Assembly (NCBI GenBank): GCA_013433145.1
Contig: CM024182.1
Location: 1,846,501-1,910,500 of the forward strand
Reading direction: 5' to 3'
Source of the DNA: Ascaris suum
Taxonomy: Eukaryota > Nematoda > Chromadorea > Rhabditida > Ascarididae
DNA length: 64,000 nt
Part shown: one piece after another, positions 46,020-60,582 of the stretch
Layout: each line of letters starts with the position of its first letter
Position numbering within the stretch: position 1 is the stretch's first letter
Translations under genes and position numbers: made by a program
The notes under the pieces: model-generated
What the model was told of the DNA's origin: nothing
The model's database searches: none
What the model saw: only the letters and a program-made list of their open reading frames with translations

Positions 46020-46232
46020 ATGAATCGATTACAGTTATACTTTCAAAAGAACAAGAGAAATGCCTCACTCATCGCACCTTACGCAGATGAACAAACGTTT
46101 TATCAAACGAAATCGTTATTATCACCGAATGATTTAACCGATGATAAGAGAAGTGAAATATGCAAATTTTTTAGAGATATTGAAGAAACGATCGACTCGA
46201 GCATTTCTATAGAAGTTAATAACATTAGATGA
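46020..46232 (+). CDS. Unrecognised 70-codon open frame, protein-like
   Basis: The frame contains SLIAPYADEQTFYQTKSLLS and SEICKFFRDIEETIDSSI, mostly charged and polar with one cysteine, then TGA. It has normal-looking amino-acid content for an area of poly-A/T, and an acceptor-like GATTACAG precedes it at about 46032. No family is recognised and no companion exon was found. It could be the last exon of a small gene or a relic. Confidence 0.25.
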   Translation: MNRLQLYFQKNKRNASLIAPYADEQTFYQTKSLLSPNDLTDDKRSEICKFFRDIEETIDSSISIEVNNIR

Positions 46233-47514
46233 AAAATCAAAAAAAGAAATGAGGCACTCAGCGAAAAGATATTCGATTTTGTTGTTTTACAACGTTAAAA
46301 CTTAAAGCGAAATCATGCGCGCTCTAAGGAGAATATTTAAATTACTCAACAAATAATATGCAAATTTCGATAAGGTTGTCGACTCGTCATCAAAAACTAG
46401 AATAGATTCACTTATATGCAAATAGAGGGTAAGCCCGGCACGAGGTTATGCTATAAGTGAAATAAAATAGCACAAATCAAATATGAATATAAGAAAAAGT
46501 AGGCATCATAGATGGGAGGGATGAATATAGGCATTAAAATGCTAACGTTTCCATATGTAACAGATCATCAGAAGCTATGATATAAGTTCATCGACTATGA
46601 ATGCTTTAACCGCTGCAAGAAGTGTTAAATAAATGGCGAACATATCGAGAAAACTCATCAATGAATCCTATAATAAACCAAAACACCACCTTAAAATGAG
46701 CTATATTAAAAGATATTGTGGGCTCAATTGAACCGTCATCATCTTCCAACGATTAGAGAGAGTCGATTCTTTCAAAGATTAGAGAGGATATGAAATTGCA
46801 AATTAAATAACACATCAAAAAATATGAAAATCATGGTCGAGCGTTGACGTAAGAACGAATCGCTAAAAACAATTGTGATGCAATTTGTGCTGAAAGCATA
46901 AGTGGGAAGATAATGAAGTGTGAAAACCACCACCATCATAAGCTATCTCCAACCGTAACGAATTAAGAAGACGACAACGAAAAGCTGCTCATCCTTTGAA
47001 GCTATCTTCGATTATTGTGATTTGAAGTTCTATCTAATCAAGGTTTTTTTTCCACGCAGATATGGGTATTACAACAAACCGAAAGTAATCGTTATATTGT
47101 GCTCGGTTGTGAAAGTGAAGCTCTTCAAATGATTATATATTTTATGTATTTTGTCGGAGTCAAACACCACCTGAAAGGAGCGCTAATCGGAGTCAAAGAA
47201 CCACTTGAAAGGAGCGCTAATGGTGAAATTTCTTGAGGAATTTAATTCATCAAATCAACTTATTAAATTCGAATATAAATGTGCTTATTGCTGATAGCAA
47301 TCCTTTGTACGTATATAACTTCCGCCTTAAAAGTTTAACGTTTTATTACTGTCACTAGTAAGTAGCTCAAATGTGGATGTGTTTTCGACAGTTTCCGTTC
47401 CTGTTTCCGGTGTCCTGATACGTTTCCGGATGGTTGGCTGCACCGCGAGCAATTCCGGATGTATTTTATTCAGTTTCCATGGATTATGAATGATTGCGAA
47501 GCGAACAATTTCTG
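46233..47514. other. Gene-poor region
   Basis: No gene is recognised. It includes a two-copy direct repeat at 47155-47222 (listed separately) and scattered short open frames. Confidence 0.45.
47155..47222 (+). repeat. Two-copy 33-bp direct repeat
   Basis: CGGAGTCAAA(GA)ACCAC then (C/T)TGAAAGGAGCGCTAAT is present twice in tandem with two small differences. Confidence 0.85.
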
Positions 47515-47870
47515 TTGTGACTGACGGCGGCAGCATGAGGGGACCAAGTGTGGAGCAGAGGGCAGGAGCTGACAACCATCTATCGATACCGATATGCAAG
47601 AGCACAGTCGAGGTTGAAGGAGTACTTTATGGGACAGCACCATGGCCTTCAAACACGAGTAGAACCAAGAACATACAAATGGGCTGAAAGCTCAATTTAT
47701 ACAGGCTCCAGATATCGCCTGGGGCAACAAAAGAGCACATAAGTCGATCAGTGACATTATGCGAGGAACAATAAACAAGAATCGACTGTACAATTAAATG
47801 TAATCATTGTACCGTTTGATTACGCGTACATAAATTGAGTTGGCTCTTCGGTGTCATGTCCAACAATTCT
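47515..47870 (+). repeat. Dispersed repeat, copy 3
   Basis: Aligns end to end with copies at 7950-8310 and 31645-31955 in the same orientation. It has CCAGATATCGCCTGGGG, GAGCACATAAGTCGATCAGTG, AAGAATCGACTGTAC and TTGAGTTGGCTCTTCGGTG. Of the three it best matches both others, so it is probably closest to the ancestral sequence. Confidence 0.65.
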
Positions 47871-50056
<2,186 letters not shown>

Positions 50057-50199
50057 CGTAAATTTAATTAATACATTTTTCACAATCTATTAACGATTAG
50101 TATCAATTCAACGTATATTTATTCATTCATATTCGTTATCGAAAGGGTTCTATTTTCCATAAATAAAGCGGCAATTATGAAAATTCTCGGTCTTTTCTT

Positions 50200-50202
50200 T
50201 TT

Positions 50203-50234
<32 letters not shown>

Positions 50235-50258
50235 CCCCTCTCTCTCTCTCTTTCTCAG
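50200..50258 (+). promoter_or_regulatory. (CT)n tract ending in an acceptor-like TTTCTCAG, upstream of gene C
   Basis: Nearly 50 bases of pure CT repeat end in TTTCTCAG at 50258, 185 bases before the gene C start. Pyrimidine tracts of this kind precede 3' splice sites, so it could be an alternative 5'UTR or spliced-leader acceptor. It may also simply be a microsatellite. Confidence 0.4.
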
Positions 50259-50423
50259 AATCAATTAAATAACTTAGAGTTTATGCGTAGATCTCATTGA
50301 ATGCAATTGATATTTAATTAAATTTGTGTTAAATTCATAAGTTGAGAAGCATTAAATCATCAACTATAATAAATAAATTTACGTTTGAGAAGAAAAATTT
50401 CTTTGATTGTTTGTTTTTCTTTT

Positions 50424-50443
50424 TTCTTTTCAGAGATTTTCGA
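50424..50443 (+). promoter_or_regulatory. 3' splice acceptor before gene C start (probable spliced-leader site)
   Basis: TTCTTTTCAG ends at 50433 and the start codon lies ten bases later at 50444. The same arrangement, acceptor then 11 bases then ATG, precedes the paralogue gene D. This suits trans-splicing of a spliced leader, or a shared non-coding first exon. Confidence 0.6.
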
Positions 50444-53400
50444 ATGTCTCGTCGCGATGAAATTTTGGAGTGTAAAGTATTCGTTGGTGGATTACCACAT
50501 GATGCAACAACACAAGAGGTACTCTAGTTCTTTTTTTTTTCTTCTCTATATTTAATTATTTGCCATTAAATTTTGAAGCATAAAAAATTTCCTCGCTAAT
50601 GCAAATAGATTTTTATTTCCTTTTTTTGTTTTCATTTTATTAGATAATAACGTTTGAAATTTTTGCTGAGAGTATTTGAAATATTGGGAAATACCGTTGT
50701 TTAATTTGAAAGCAGATAGTCGGAAATTGTAACGTCAAATAGTTGTAGTCATACATCAAATCTTCATTTGTGATCACTACAGCTAGAGGAAGCATTTGGC
50801 CGCTATGGACCCATTCGAAAAGTCTGGATGGCACGTCGACCACCTGGATTCGCTTTCATTGAATTCGAGGATTCGCGTGATGCTGATGATGCTGTGAAGG
50901 CATTAAACGGAGCGTATGTCTTTTTTTTAATTGCCTTTCTATCGTTAGCATACCCAAGATTTCTGGATTTTAAAGCAAAGGGGGGATGGCTAGTGAAGAC
51001 AAGAAAGATGAAATACCCGCCAGCTAAAAATTATCGCGGAGGAGGTTATTGGATTCGCTGACCAAAAGACGAGAATGGCAGAATTCTTTTTTTCATATTT
51101 ATCTATGGAATTGAATTTCCACAGATTCTAGTAATAATGTTGTTAATAATGGCCACTTTTTTGTTTTTTTAGTAATCAACTTTTGGTAAATATGAGTAAA
51201 GATTGAAAGTATTATTTGTTGGTTAGGAGCAAAAAAGTTTCTAATTTCATGAATTTTTTTCACAGTCAACATTTTGGTCGGTGATTGTTTCAATCCCTTG
51301 TCAACACCTATGAACAGGTACGATGAGGGACTAATATCTATGAACAGGTACGATGAGAGATTAATATCTATGAACAGGTACGACGAGGGACTAAGCATTG
51401 AATTAACTGTTAATGAGCGCTCTCATTTTTTGACTATTACGCGACTGGTCTCAGGAGCATATCATTTCTGCATAATAGGGATATTCAGATTTCTTTGTTG
51501 ACGAGCAGTAAATTGCATAAGGCGGAAGACTGTTGATTCGACGTTTCGGCACATTGTGGCAACTTGAAGAGGCGGCATATTCATATTGTCTAGTAATGCA
51601 GATTTTCATAGCAATTCAAGGTTTTACCTCATATTTGCAAAAACATTTACGTGCATAAATTTTACGTGGTCCAAGATTTTATGTGCATAAATTGCATACT
51701 TGCATAAATTAACAATTTTGTTCGAGGTCGTCGCCACGCTTGTAACGTGGTCTCAACTGAACGATGCACGAGAGGGGGGGGGGGGGGGAGCGGAGAGGAA
51801 TGTGGTCAAATCAGCTCAAATGAATGAATAGAGTGGGTGAAACCCTGCTTGTCGTTGAGTTAAGGTCATGGTTTGCTATGTTTCTCCGGTGTTTTATGAT
51901 GAAGGGGAAGCGATCTTACCGGATGGACTTGTTCATTCTTCAGTATCGGCCATTTTTAGGTTTGCGACGACGCAGTCCATCTGATAAGAAAAACAGTTGT
52001 TAATTAGCTTCATAGTATCGATGCGAATACTTGTAAATGATGTCTTGTAGCTTCATATGAAAATAAGGTCGTGCTAAACAAATTTTTTCATAGCGTTCTT
52101 TCCTCTAGACGATGCTAGTATGGATATGGAAAGTGGAAACCGTTGATTAATCAAAGGACACAAACTTTTGTCCACAAAAGTTTAAAAAGTTGAAGCCGCA
52201 TTCAGGCGTATTTGCGGTGTTCGACCGAGAGTGGAAATTTCACATGGGAGGCGTCGGGGAGGCGGTGGTGGAGGACGTGGTGGCGGTGGAGCATACAGAG
52301 GTGACAGTAGGCGTCGCTCAAGGTAACTATTTTTGGCCTCTTCAACAAGACTTTTGGGACAGGTGCCTTTCAAAATAAGCTTTAAAACATTGTTTTTCAT
52401 TTCCGGCCGGATTTTTTGTCCTGAGATTTATATGTCTTGTCATAAATGTGAGGAGGTTAGTTTAAATGTGAATGAATTGAAGTATGGAAATAATTGAAAT
52501 GTAAAGCGGTTAATTGCCTAACGGAACGTTCTCTACCAACAAAGCAAATGATAATCGCTATCAATACTAATCACTCCTTATCACTCGATTATATGAAAGC
52601 GTTTTTAATATATTAATGTGGACTATTTTCATTGTTGCCTTTGCGGAATTCAAATAATTACAGCGACGATATAATTTTCATGTGGAAATAATATGAAATT
52701 TCTGTGCCAATTTATCGGAATTTAGGAATTGAATTGAAAGCAAAAGTCTGAAATTGCAATATTTTAGCGCGATATGTGCCGCATTTCTCACGAAAAACTC
52801 AAATGTCCACACATTTTTGAGTGGACATTGTGGTCAGTAATTGGCAACCATCTGGTTGATTCTTCTTATGTTGACGCTCGTATCGTCCAGCTTGAAGTGT
52901 CTTCTCCCGCCTTTCGAATCTTTCGCCATCTTTGGGAACGTGTTTCGGCACAAATGCATTCACCACTCAACGCATCGTCACCGTTAGGTTTCGAGATGTT
53001 CCACACACAAACACTCCCATACAAACAGGTGGAACACACCTCTCTCGCACACTCATCGCATTTTCTCTGTCTTGAATCATCGTTCGTCCGGTCTCTGAGT
53101 CTCGTTTGACGTGCTGGTAAGAAATTATGATAAACAATTGTTAAGATCAATTTAGCTGGGCCATGTTCCATTTCATTTTTAATTTATTTTTTAAATTAAA
53201 TTCGATCTCGTTAGTTAAATCGAGTTATATTTGTTTTCTTTCCAAAGTGACTACAGAAGAAGTAGTGTGGGTTTCCGATGCGCATAAACGTTTGGCTAAG
53301 GATCTTTCTATTTCAAAAAAAATCCAGCCTCGGGGCATAGTTCTTGGTTTCCGGAAGACACTACCTCACCATATCTGGTAAGCTTTTCACTTAATATGTG

Positions 53401-55541
53401 TACAGGGATTGGGATTTTCGACGTTAAGGGAAGAATGGAAAAGATACGGTTTTGGAAGGTCGAATGTGAGGCGAGGCTTGTTGCAAGAGATCCCAGAAAT
53501 CCTCCGGAAATTGTACAATTTCTGCCAAAATATCTGTGGCGAAGGATCTGGGGAAGACAAAAAGCGGACGATCAAAGCTGAATTCATTGCTGCAGACAAG
53601 TCAGGGAGTGATTAAGACTCCTCTATCTGATCCTGGGGATATCCTGGACTTCCACACAACCACCGTAATATTTGTTGAGAATGCTAACAATTTGGTGATG
53701 TGGAAAAAATAGAAAATTTCGCTCGTTTTTTTTTCTGCGATAATAAATCAAATTAGTTTCTACGAAAAACTCAAAAAAAAAAGAAATCTAACGAAGAAAA
53801 TATTCGACAGCGTTGTAGTTGACGTATTTTGTTTTTCTTTGTTCAGTATCTGCATTTCTTAAATATAATCATATTTGATTATATTCACTAAATTTACGTA
53901 ATAATCTATAAAAGTATGAAGTTAGTTTGATGAAATATGCTTAATTAGAGGAGTGATATAGGAGCACAATTATTTTGGCACTAGTATCCATTCCTCAACT
54001 CATACTCCTTCCGCTCTCCCCCCCCCCCCACCCACACCCCACCCACACGCCTTTGTTCGCTTTGGTGGTTTTTTTTCCGTTGCTTTTTCATAGCTATGCA
54101 AATCACGTCTACTCTCTGCGAAATTTCTGCGTTTACATATGCGCTGCGGATCGTTGAACAATGGATGTGATCGCCATGGAGAGTGGGAACTTATCAGCAA
54201 TAGAGAGGCGCCTCGTTTATTGTTAGCTGTCGTTAGGTATTGCTAGCTGGTGGTAATTGTCCTTTTCGAGCTTAATCGATGCTCATATTGGCATTATTTT
54301 ACTGCGAGAATGGTAGAAAGCGAAAACATTAGCTGAGCGCTGTATCACCTCGGCTCATCAAGATCGGCTTTTAAAAAGGCAGAAGGGGAGTACGAATTAT
54401 GCAACATTATATTTTCGTTGCCCTGAAAGGATATTCCTTAGCATTTCCGCTAGAATGCAACAGTCTACCTTAGAATTTTCGAATAGTTTGGGGAAGACAA
54501 CTCAAAAATATTTCACTTGAACGAATTTCGGGAAAGGAAAAGAGGAATTAATATTTTTGAAGTGAGCACTTCGATAAGTATCAAGAGGGAACTACAGACG
54601 CATTTCAAATCATTGATTTATTTCATTTATGCGATAGAGTGGACGGAAGCATGCATTTAAAATATGTTTATGCGCTTCTATAAAACGTGTTATGGTTATG
54701 TTGTGTCTTTTTGTCTGTCTGCATGTCTGTTTGCTTGCTTGTCTGTCTGTCCTCCGATACTTGCAATTCATAGGCCATTGAGGCTAGAGTTGCGAGACTT
54801 GATCGGGACGACTCTAAGCACGGGTAAACTTCCCGCGTTGTATCGAACGTTGATTAATCGTATCGAAGGAAATTATTGGCATATGAAATGCTTAAAAAGT
54901 TATATGCATTCTGCATGGGTCGAATTTTCATTTCGTACCAACCGAATCATTGAAAAAGAATCTGTAGATTACGGTCCGTTAGTGCAGCATGAAGATACTA
55001 TTCTACGTACGTCATTTTTTGTTGATGGCTTGTAAAGACCGGTTGGTCAAGTGAGCGAGAAGCAAGAACGTGTCGGTCTTTCCGGCATATGCTAGTGCTT
55101 CTCCTTTTGTTTTTATTTTGTTGACTGATCTTTTCCTTCTTCAGATCGCCGTATTATGGTGGACGTTCGGATAGTCGTTCTCGCTCACCACCACCTCGTA
55201 GATCGTCACCACAATACGACGAACCACCACGAAGAAGCCGAAGCTACAGCAGGTACTGTATTTGATTTAAACTATTATTCTCAGACGTCATTTTTTAGTG
55301 ATGGCGGGCAATTTCTCGAGGGGTTTTTTTCGAAAATCCCACAAGAATTTGCGTCATTTCGCTAACACTAGTAATATCGCTTTTTTTTAAATTCACATAA
55401 ATGTTATCTTTGTTTCGTGAAATAGTTGAGGTTCAAATCTGCTGTAAGCATTTCTTTGCTGAGCAAATTTATATATGCTCATGAATCATTCTCTCTTTCT
55501 GTGAGTTGTTTTTAGTGATATTATTTTTTTCTTGCAGATAA
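50444..55541 (+). CDS. rsp-6: Gene C: SR splicing factor of the SRSF3/SRSF7 (rsp-6) type, 144 aa
   Basis: Exons: 50444-50518, 50783-50913, 52206-52322, 55145-55252 and 55538-55541 (stop TAA 55539-55541, the first base completing AGA). One RRM fills residues 10-82, with RNP2 KVFVGG (11-16) and RNP1 [10 protein letters not shown] (44-53). A glycine-rich hinge (87-98) follows, then an RS tail with [12 protein letters not shown] and ending RRSRSYSR. Known members bind pyrimidine-rich CNNC-type RNA, act in splice-site choice and mRNA export in the nucleus, and are phosphorylated on RS serines. There is no CCHC zinc knuckle, so it is closer to SRSF3 in layout; the RS tail is short. Paralogue gene D lies tail to tail 5 kb away. 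Candidate regulatory cassette exons lie in intron 3. The last exon holds only one coding base and the stop; a GTAAGT at 55584 suggests another 3'UTR intron. Confidence 0.95.
51308..51396 (+). repeat. Three-copy 30-bp minisatellite in gene C intron 2
   Basis: Three tandem copies of a 30-bp unit (CTATGAACAGGTACGATGAG plus GGACTAATAT) with one or two differences. Each copy holds AACAG|GTACGA, which looks like a 5' splice site, so the array could act as repeated decoy donors. Confidence 0.9.
51765..51793 (+). repeat. Poly-G tract in gene C intron 2
   Basis: A run of about 14 G residues flanked by GAGA and GAGCGGAGAGG. It is on the transcribed sense strand. Confidence 0.8.
52768..53116 (+). promoter_or_regulatory. 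Candidate poison cassette exon 1 in gene C intron 3 (349 nt)
   Basis: Bordered by an acceptor GCAATATTTTAG ending 52767 and a strong donor CTG|GTAAGA at 53117. Spliced after exon 3 in its phase, it adds 24 residues (a junction Ser, then [14 protein letters not shown] and so on) and stops at TAA 52838-52840. The stop is far from the next junction, so the mRNA should be a nonsense-decay target. The segment is GC-richer than the intron around it and rich in TCATCG, ATCGTC and CTTC words, the kind of pyrimidine-rich site SRSF3-type proteins bind. The absence of stops in other frames on both strands (111 and 101 codons) explains overlapping open frames here. Human SRSF3 has a comparable poison exon in the matching place. 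Confidence 0.5.
53248..53377 (+). promoter_or_regulatory. Candidate poison cassette exon 2 in gene C intron 3 (130 nt)
   Basis: The acceptor TTTTCTTTCCAAAG ends at 53247 and the donor CTG|GTAAGC starts at 53378. Joined to exon 3 in phase it reads [13 protein letters not shown] and then TAA at 53285-53287. The first residues still look like an RS segment. It could be used alone or together with the 349-nt exon. Support is from splice sites and phase only. Confidence 0.45.
54664..55035 (+). other. 123-codon open frame in gene C intron 3, unrecognised
   Basis: The frame starts with a hydrophobic, Cys/Leu-rich run encoded by a CTGT/CTTG microsatellite ([13 protein letters not shown]), then about 88 codons of ordinary composition (for example [20 protein letters not shown]) to a TAA. 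The apparent signal sequence comes from simple repeat DNA, which argues against a real gene. Length alone is notable for this AT-rich DNA. It is on the sense strand of gene C just before exon 4, so it could also be a conserved intron piece. Confidence 0.2.
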
Positions 55542-55764
55542 GCGAGCTGTTTCGATCAGCATATCTGTCCAATGGTCTCAACTGTAAGTTGTCTCATATA
55601 ATAGGCATTTTCCTTTATTAATTATCTTCGAATTATCTGTCGTTTGAGTTGAGGTAATTAATCCGGTACTCAATACCAAAAAGTCGTGTATTTTCCTCAT
55701 TTACTGTCATATGAAAAAGTCGTTAGAAACGAGTAAAATCGAGAGATCCGTAATGCTTAATAAA
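55538..55764 (+). terminator. 3'UTR and likely poly(A) signal of gene C
   Basis: After the stop at 55539-55541, AATAAA is found at 55759-55764, about 220 bases on, followed by T-rich sequence. A strong donor-like CT|GTAAGT at 55584 lies 42 bases past the stop; if used, the junction would be too close to the stop to trigger decay under the usual 50-nt rule. Confidence 0.5.
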
Positions 55765-58700
55765 GCTATTTTATGCTGATCCACTGATACAGGTGGAAAT
55801 TTGAAGAGGAAGGTGGAAATTAAATTAAAGGTATCAAAATTGAACTGGAAAGTGGCAGTAGAGAAGATGACTTCAATCGATATGAGGGGATATAATATAT
55901 TTTTATTGAGAGCCACTGGGATCAAGTGTTTGCAGATGAATTGCTTTCGCATTGGGTAATATAACCGCTGCTGGGATTAATCTTCACAACGTTTCTCATA
56001 TTTACGTCCATGCAAAAATATATTTCGATGATATTGCTGACGCTTATGTTTTCACTCGGGATTATAGTCCTCTCGCTTAAAGGCAGTAACTCCGTGCGAT
56101 ATTCAAAATTAGGGATTTTTGGAACCTGTGGCGCTAGAGATAATATTTTTGAAAATATGGTAATCTACTACGCAAATGAAAGCATCCCCTGATAAAACCT
56201 CCACAGTTATGCTTTCACGAAGTTTTTCGTAATAGCCCCACGGGAAAGGGGAACTCTTACTCGCAGTTTTATGCCTGGGAAAATGAAAGGAAGGAAGGTT
56301 TCCCGAAGCATTTAAAAGGTGGAGGATTGTACAATACAGGATGATTGTGATAGAATGATCGTGATGATGTTCGCTTGAGTAACTTGTAACACAGATGTAT
56401 CAAGTATTTCTTTCATCTATATTTACTAGCATATTGTTGCATTCTTAACGATAGAGGATAAATGCATTAAATTGCAGTTTTTGACCACGTTTTCTCACCT
56501 ATTGATCTGATCTGAATATATTGTCCGATACGACGATCCGACCATCTCATTCTCTATATTCTCTCAGTCGATCGAGGTACATATTCGCCTCACTATTACG
56601 ACGACTCTCATGTGTTAAGCCACTTTCTGATGATGATGATGTTGACATTCCATTAGTGTATAGCATGTAATGAACTCCACGTGAAGTGCCAGCCGTAATT
56701 TTTGGGATTTCTAGCCCTGGGTCTTTGTTTGAGTTTGCACTGTACGTTGTTGATGATTCGTCATTACGCAGTTATTTAGAGCGATACGATTCGTTAAGAA
56801 ATTTACTGGAAGCGTTGCAGCTATTGCTGATCTACGGTTATTAGTAGTTTGAGCAAATAAAAGAGCCGAAAGGATATAGATTCCATACTATGAGGCGCTT
56901 TGCATGGCAGTTGTCTTTGTTATTTGAATTTTTTGATTGCACTGATGGTTATGATAGAGGGAGGGTTATCGGATAGTTTTTGCTGAGACTCACAATCGAG
57001 AATGTGGACGATCCCGTCTCCGTCTATTTTCTTCCAAATGGGCAAAGAAATGTCCAAAAATGGGTACTTTTTGCCCGAGGGATGATGAGAGGAGGACGGA
57101 GAACATGTTAACGGACTTCCAGTTCCATGTATTTTGGCTTGCCTGGTAATGCTTTTTAACTTAATACCCGCGAGCCAATCTTCGCTCTTCAAGAAAAGAA
57201 GTAGCTGAAGATTGTACCGCTGAAGTGTACCACAGTGTCACACCTCTTGCTGGATCTCTGATGGTTTATTGTCCCTTTTCTTTCTGTGCTAATTTTTTAA
57301 TGCCACTATTAATGTGCTGTATTCTCTTTAATTGAATCTCATTCGAGACAAATTTGGAATGTTTTCTCATTTTTTCAATCTTTTTTTCCTCACTTTGTTT
57401 TTTCTTTGTTAATCTATACTGAAAAAAATATTCGCTTGGAGAAATTTTTTTCATCTATTATTTCATACCATTTATTGAAAGAATGGTCTTCACGCATTGA
57501 GAACGTTTCTACTTCCATTCGAATATATGGAAAAAAGGGAGGGGGCAACCCTGTTAAAATATTTGAATATCACAGATTTATCGTAACATCAACTTTCAAT
57601 ATATTTGCAAATTATTCAATGATATAGATAATCACCTCCAAACATAAGACCTACCGCAGAAGAATAAGGAAATTGGTGGCTTGCCTATTCATCTAGTTGG
57701 GTGCCACCTTTTGGCTATTAAGCAATGAAATATAAATGTGAGTGGGGCATGACAACTCGAAAGTGGGGGATTTGCTAATGTCTCCTTATCCTTATTTTCG
57801 ATTATTTTGCTGTCGAAATTGGCGAGGTTCGCTTAACCTTTTTTTTCTCGAATGGACGAAATGGTACCATCCCTCTGAAAACGTTGTGCTGGTTTCAGCA
57901 ACGGCCATATTCATGGGCGTTATATGCCGTTGAAGGTCCTATAAGCACAGCCGTTATGATAATACGTTTGCGGCATGCAATCTGCACGACGTGGATTGCG
58001 TCTAAATCGAGGTTACAGAAGTGAGCTAATGTCTTTGTCAGTAATGCTCCTAACAATCTATGTCGCACCAGCTAGATCAATGGATCAAGCAATTTGTTTC
58101 GTGGCTATCAGCAGAAGCTGTGCACATTAGTGTTCTTTATGAGTTCAGTGAGCGTCCTTGATCTCACATGGCCTAACCTCTCAAGCACCTCTCGGGCCAC
58201 ACAGTATGCTGGATGGACTGTTGTCTGGGCTTTGGGCTTTTCCCACCTCTCTCACCCAATCCGATAGCTGCTTGGCTGCAAACAGACATCTGCTCATCCC
58301 ATCAAGTGTCCATGGTTGAAATTTCAACCTCCTCTCATTTGGCGAACGACTTCACTATGATCTCGCCGATCCATTTAAACAGTTTGTTCTCCGACTTTGC
58401 TATAGTGGTTTCGACCTTTCCGCGTTTTTTCGGATTGTTTCTCGGTGAAAATCGTCCCTTGGCAAAGCTAGGCTCCTGTGCAATCAGCAGAAGGTATTGT
58501 GAATGTTACCCATACTGGTTTTTCGGCCCGCTGTCAAAAAAAAGCCATGAAGGCTTAAGTTCATTACTGCGGGGCACATCGAAATGTAAAGTCTCGATTC
58601 GGGATATGCTCGAAATCATTTATCATCCTTTACATAATCATCATTTTTGACATGGATTTTCTGGAACCTACAAAACATGGTCCATCACAGCGACGACCCG

Positions 58701-60580
58701 TCAGTTTCTTCATGCTCGCAATCAAGAAATTCGACTCGTTGCCAAATAAACCGCGACAGAGCATGCTCGCTCTATCCTTCCTAACACCCGCCTACTGATC
58801 GGTAAATTCATGGGCAAAGAAATCGCAGGAAGCGTATGCGGTCAACCCTCATAGAACGTACGTCCTTTCCTTAGAGACTGCGGATCAGTTCACCTTCAAA
58901 GACCAAATATCTGTCCACCCTCAAAGCCCGCATGTGGATCCCCTCCCACGGACCGCTATCGCTCCACACTCAAAGACCGAATGTTGTTTCACCCTCAAAA
59001 ACCGAATGTCATCAGGCAGAACGAAAATCAGTTTTATTATTTCTTATAGTATAAACAGCAATGAAAATAACGAAAGTTGAGAGAATACAGAATTGGATCG
59101 ACATATATAAATGATAGCATGAAAGCACAAATACGTACATGTACGAGGTGAATGAGCACACCAATAGATCGGTGGTTCATCAACAGGTAACGCAGTAACT
59201 GTTCCCATCCTTTCAGTATGATTTAGCAAATTCCTCAACTGGGAATCATCGGATCTCTAAATCCAAGAAACTTAATGGATACCATTCATACTATGCAATC
59301 TTTATCTCCCATACTACCTTTCAAGTCGAACCATCAACACTGAAAGAACTTCCACGCATTCAGAAGAGTCGAAAATTTCACTCATCATATAGGAACAACA
59401 AATTTCCTTTAGAGAATTTCAATTAGAGATGAATATTTAAGTGGTCGATGCATTATTGTATGTGGTTCATTATTTATTAGATATTCCATACATACCTTCT
59501 TGCCGCCAACCTATATCTCACTCTGCCAAAAAGACACTGCTCCTTACTTAACATCGGTACAGCCAAATTACTCTCTTTCGCTTGGCTTTACGCCCGTCCT
59601 CTCTGCAGGGAGAAAAAATTGAAAATGCTTGTTGTAACAATGCGGCCCAGAGCCTGCGGAGCCTCAGATTTTACTACGAATAATGCGCATCGAATGAGAC
59701 AAAATTTTAAACACCACACTGTAAACCGTAATATCTCTATCTGTCATCAAACTGCAAAATGATGGTAAACGATCGCCGATAATGCACACAATAAACAATA
59801 CGATGTTGTAAAAGAAGTTAATGATTTTCGAGAAGGATAATAGATATGGACCGAAAACCTGAACAGAACACGTCCAGATCAACAAAATCACAAAAAAAAA
59901 ATCGACGAGATGAACCATAAAATGAAAATTTCACGAACAAAAGCGAATTCTGTAAAAAAAAAATCTGATATGGTGATCTCGACGAAGCATTAAATAGCGA
60001 TCTTCGAAGCAGAAAGAAGAAAATGCACAAAAGGCAAAGAAAAACACATTCCCACTTCCAAAACTCCCTCAACTTCAAGTGAATAATTTGCAGCTTAAAG
60101 GGTTTACATACGAATATGTCTGACCCTTATAATAACAATCAACTATCGTTGTACCACGTTTCAACTTTATATGTATATAGGAGATATTGAATCGCCTTCT
60201 TTTCCCTCCCATCACGATTAAGAGAAACAGTCCCAACCCTCCCCATCATCATAGTAAGTTCAATAAAACAATTTTAAAAAACGTAATTAAAAACGTCAGA
60301 ATGGATCTCGAACGCCTCCAGTGAACAACCTGACACCAAACGCGTCCATAAGCCAATGCAATGTCCCACCAAATCTCCACTAGCTGAAAACACCATCTTC
60401 CGACGACGCAATTCGCACAAACGGTTCATCGAAGGCGCAAAACAAATCTTGCAAGAAAATATTTCGTTGCATGTCGCAACATTACTCTCAATCTTTTGTG
60501 CGACCACTTAAATTCATTCGAAGAAAACCAAAAAGCGCGCACCGTTCCGATTCCTGTGCTATTCTTTCCCATCAATTATT
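55765..60580. other. Spacer between convergent SR genes C and D
   Basis: No gene is firmly supported. The stretch is GC-richer than most of the window and holds open frames on both strands, the longest 145 codons at 58213-58650 (plus). Another of 90 codons lies at 56920-57192 (minus). None has splice sites or a family I recognise. A minus-strand frame at 60274-60507 lies directly in the 3' flank of gene D. Confidence 0.45.
58885..59012 (+). repeat. Degenerate tandem repeat (CACCCTCAAAGACCGAATGT)
   Basis: Four to five imperfect copies of a phrase of about 20-35 bases (TCACC(T/C)TCAAAGACC(A/G)AAT and variants) in the spacer between the SR genes. Confidence 0.75.
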
Positions 60581-60582
60581 TC

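Noticed and set aside
52866..53171. 101-codon minus-strand frame with CxxC pairs inside gene C intron 3
   Set aside because: It looked like a nested zinc-binding gene, but the plus strand has better splice sites over the same bases, so it is more likely the shadow of the 349-nt cassette exon.
55425..55440. GAGGTTCAAATCTGCT, resembling a tRNA B box
   Set aside because: No A box, acceptor stem or anticodon stem could be formed around it.
58213..58650. 145-codon plus-strand frame between genes C and D
   Set aside because: No recognised domain, no splice context, and a composition typical of non-coding GC-richer DNA; kept only as part of the spacer description.
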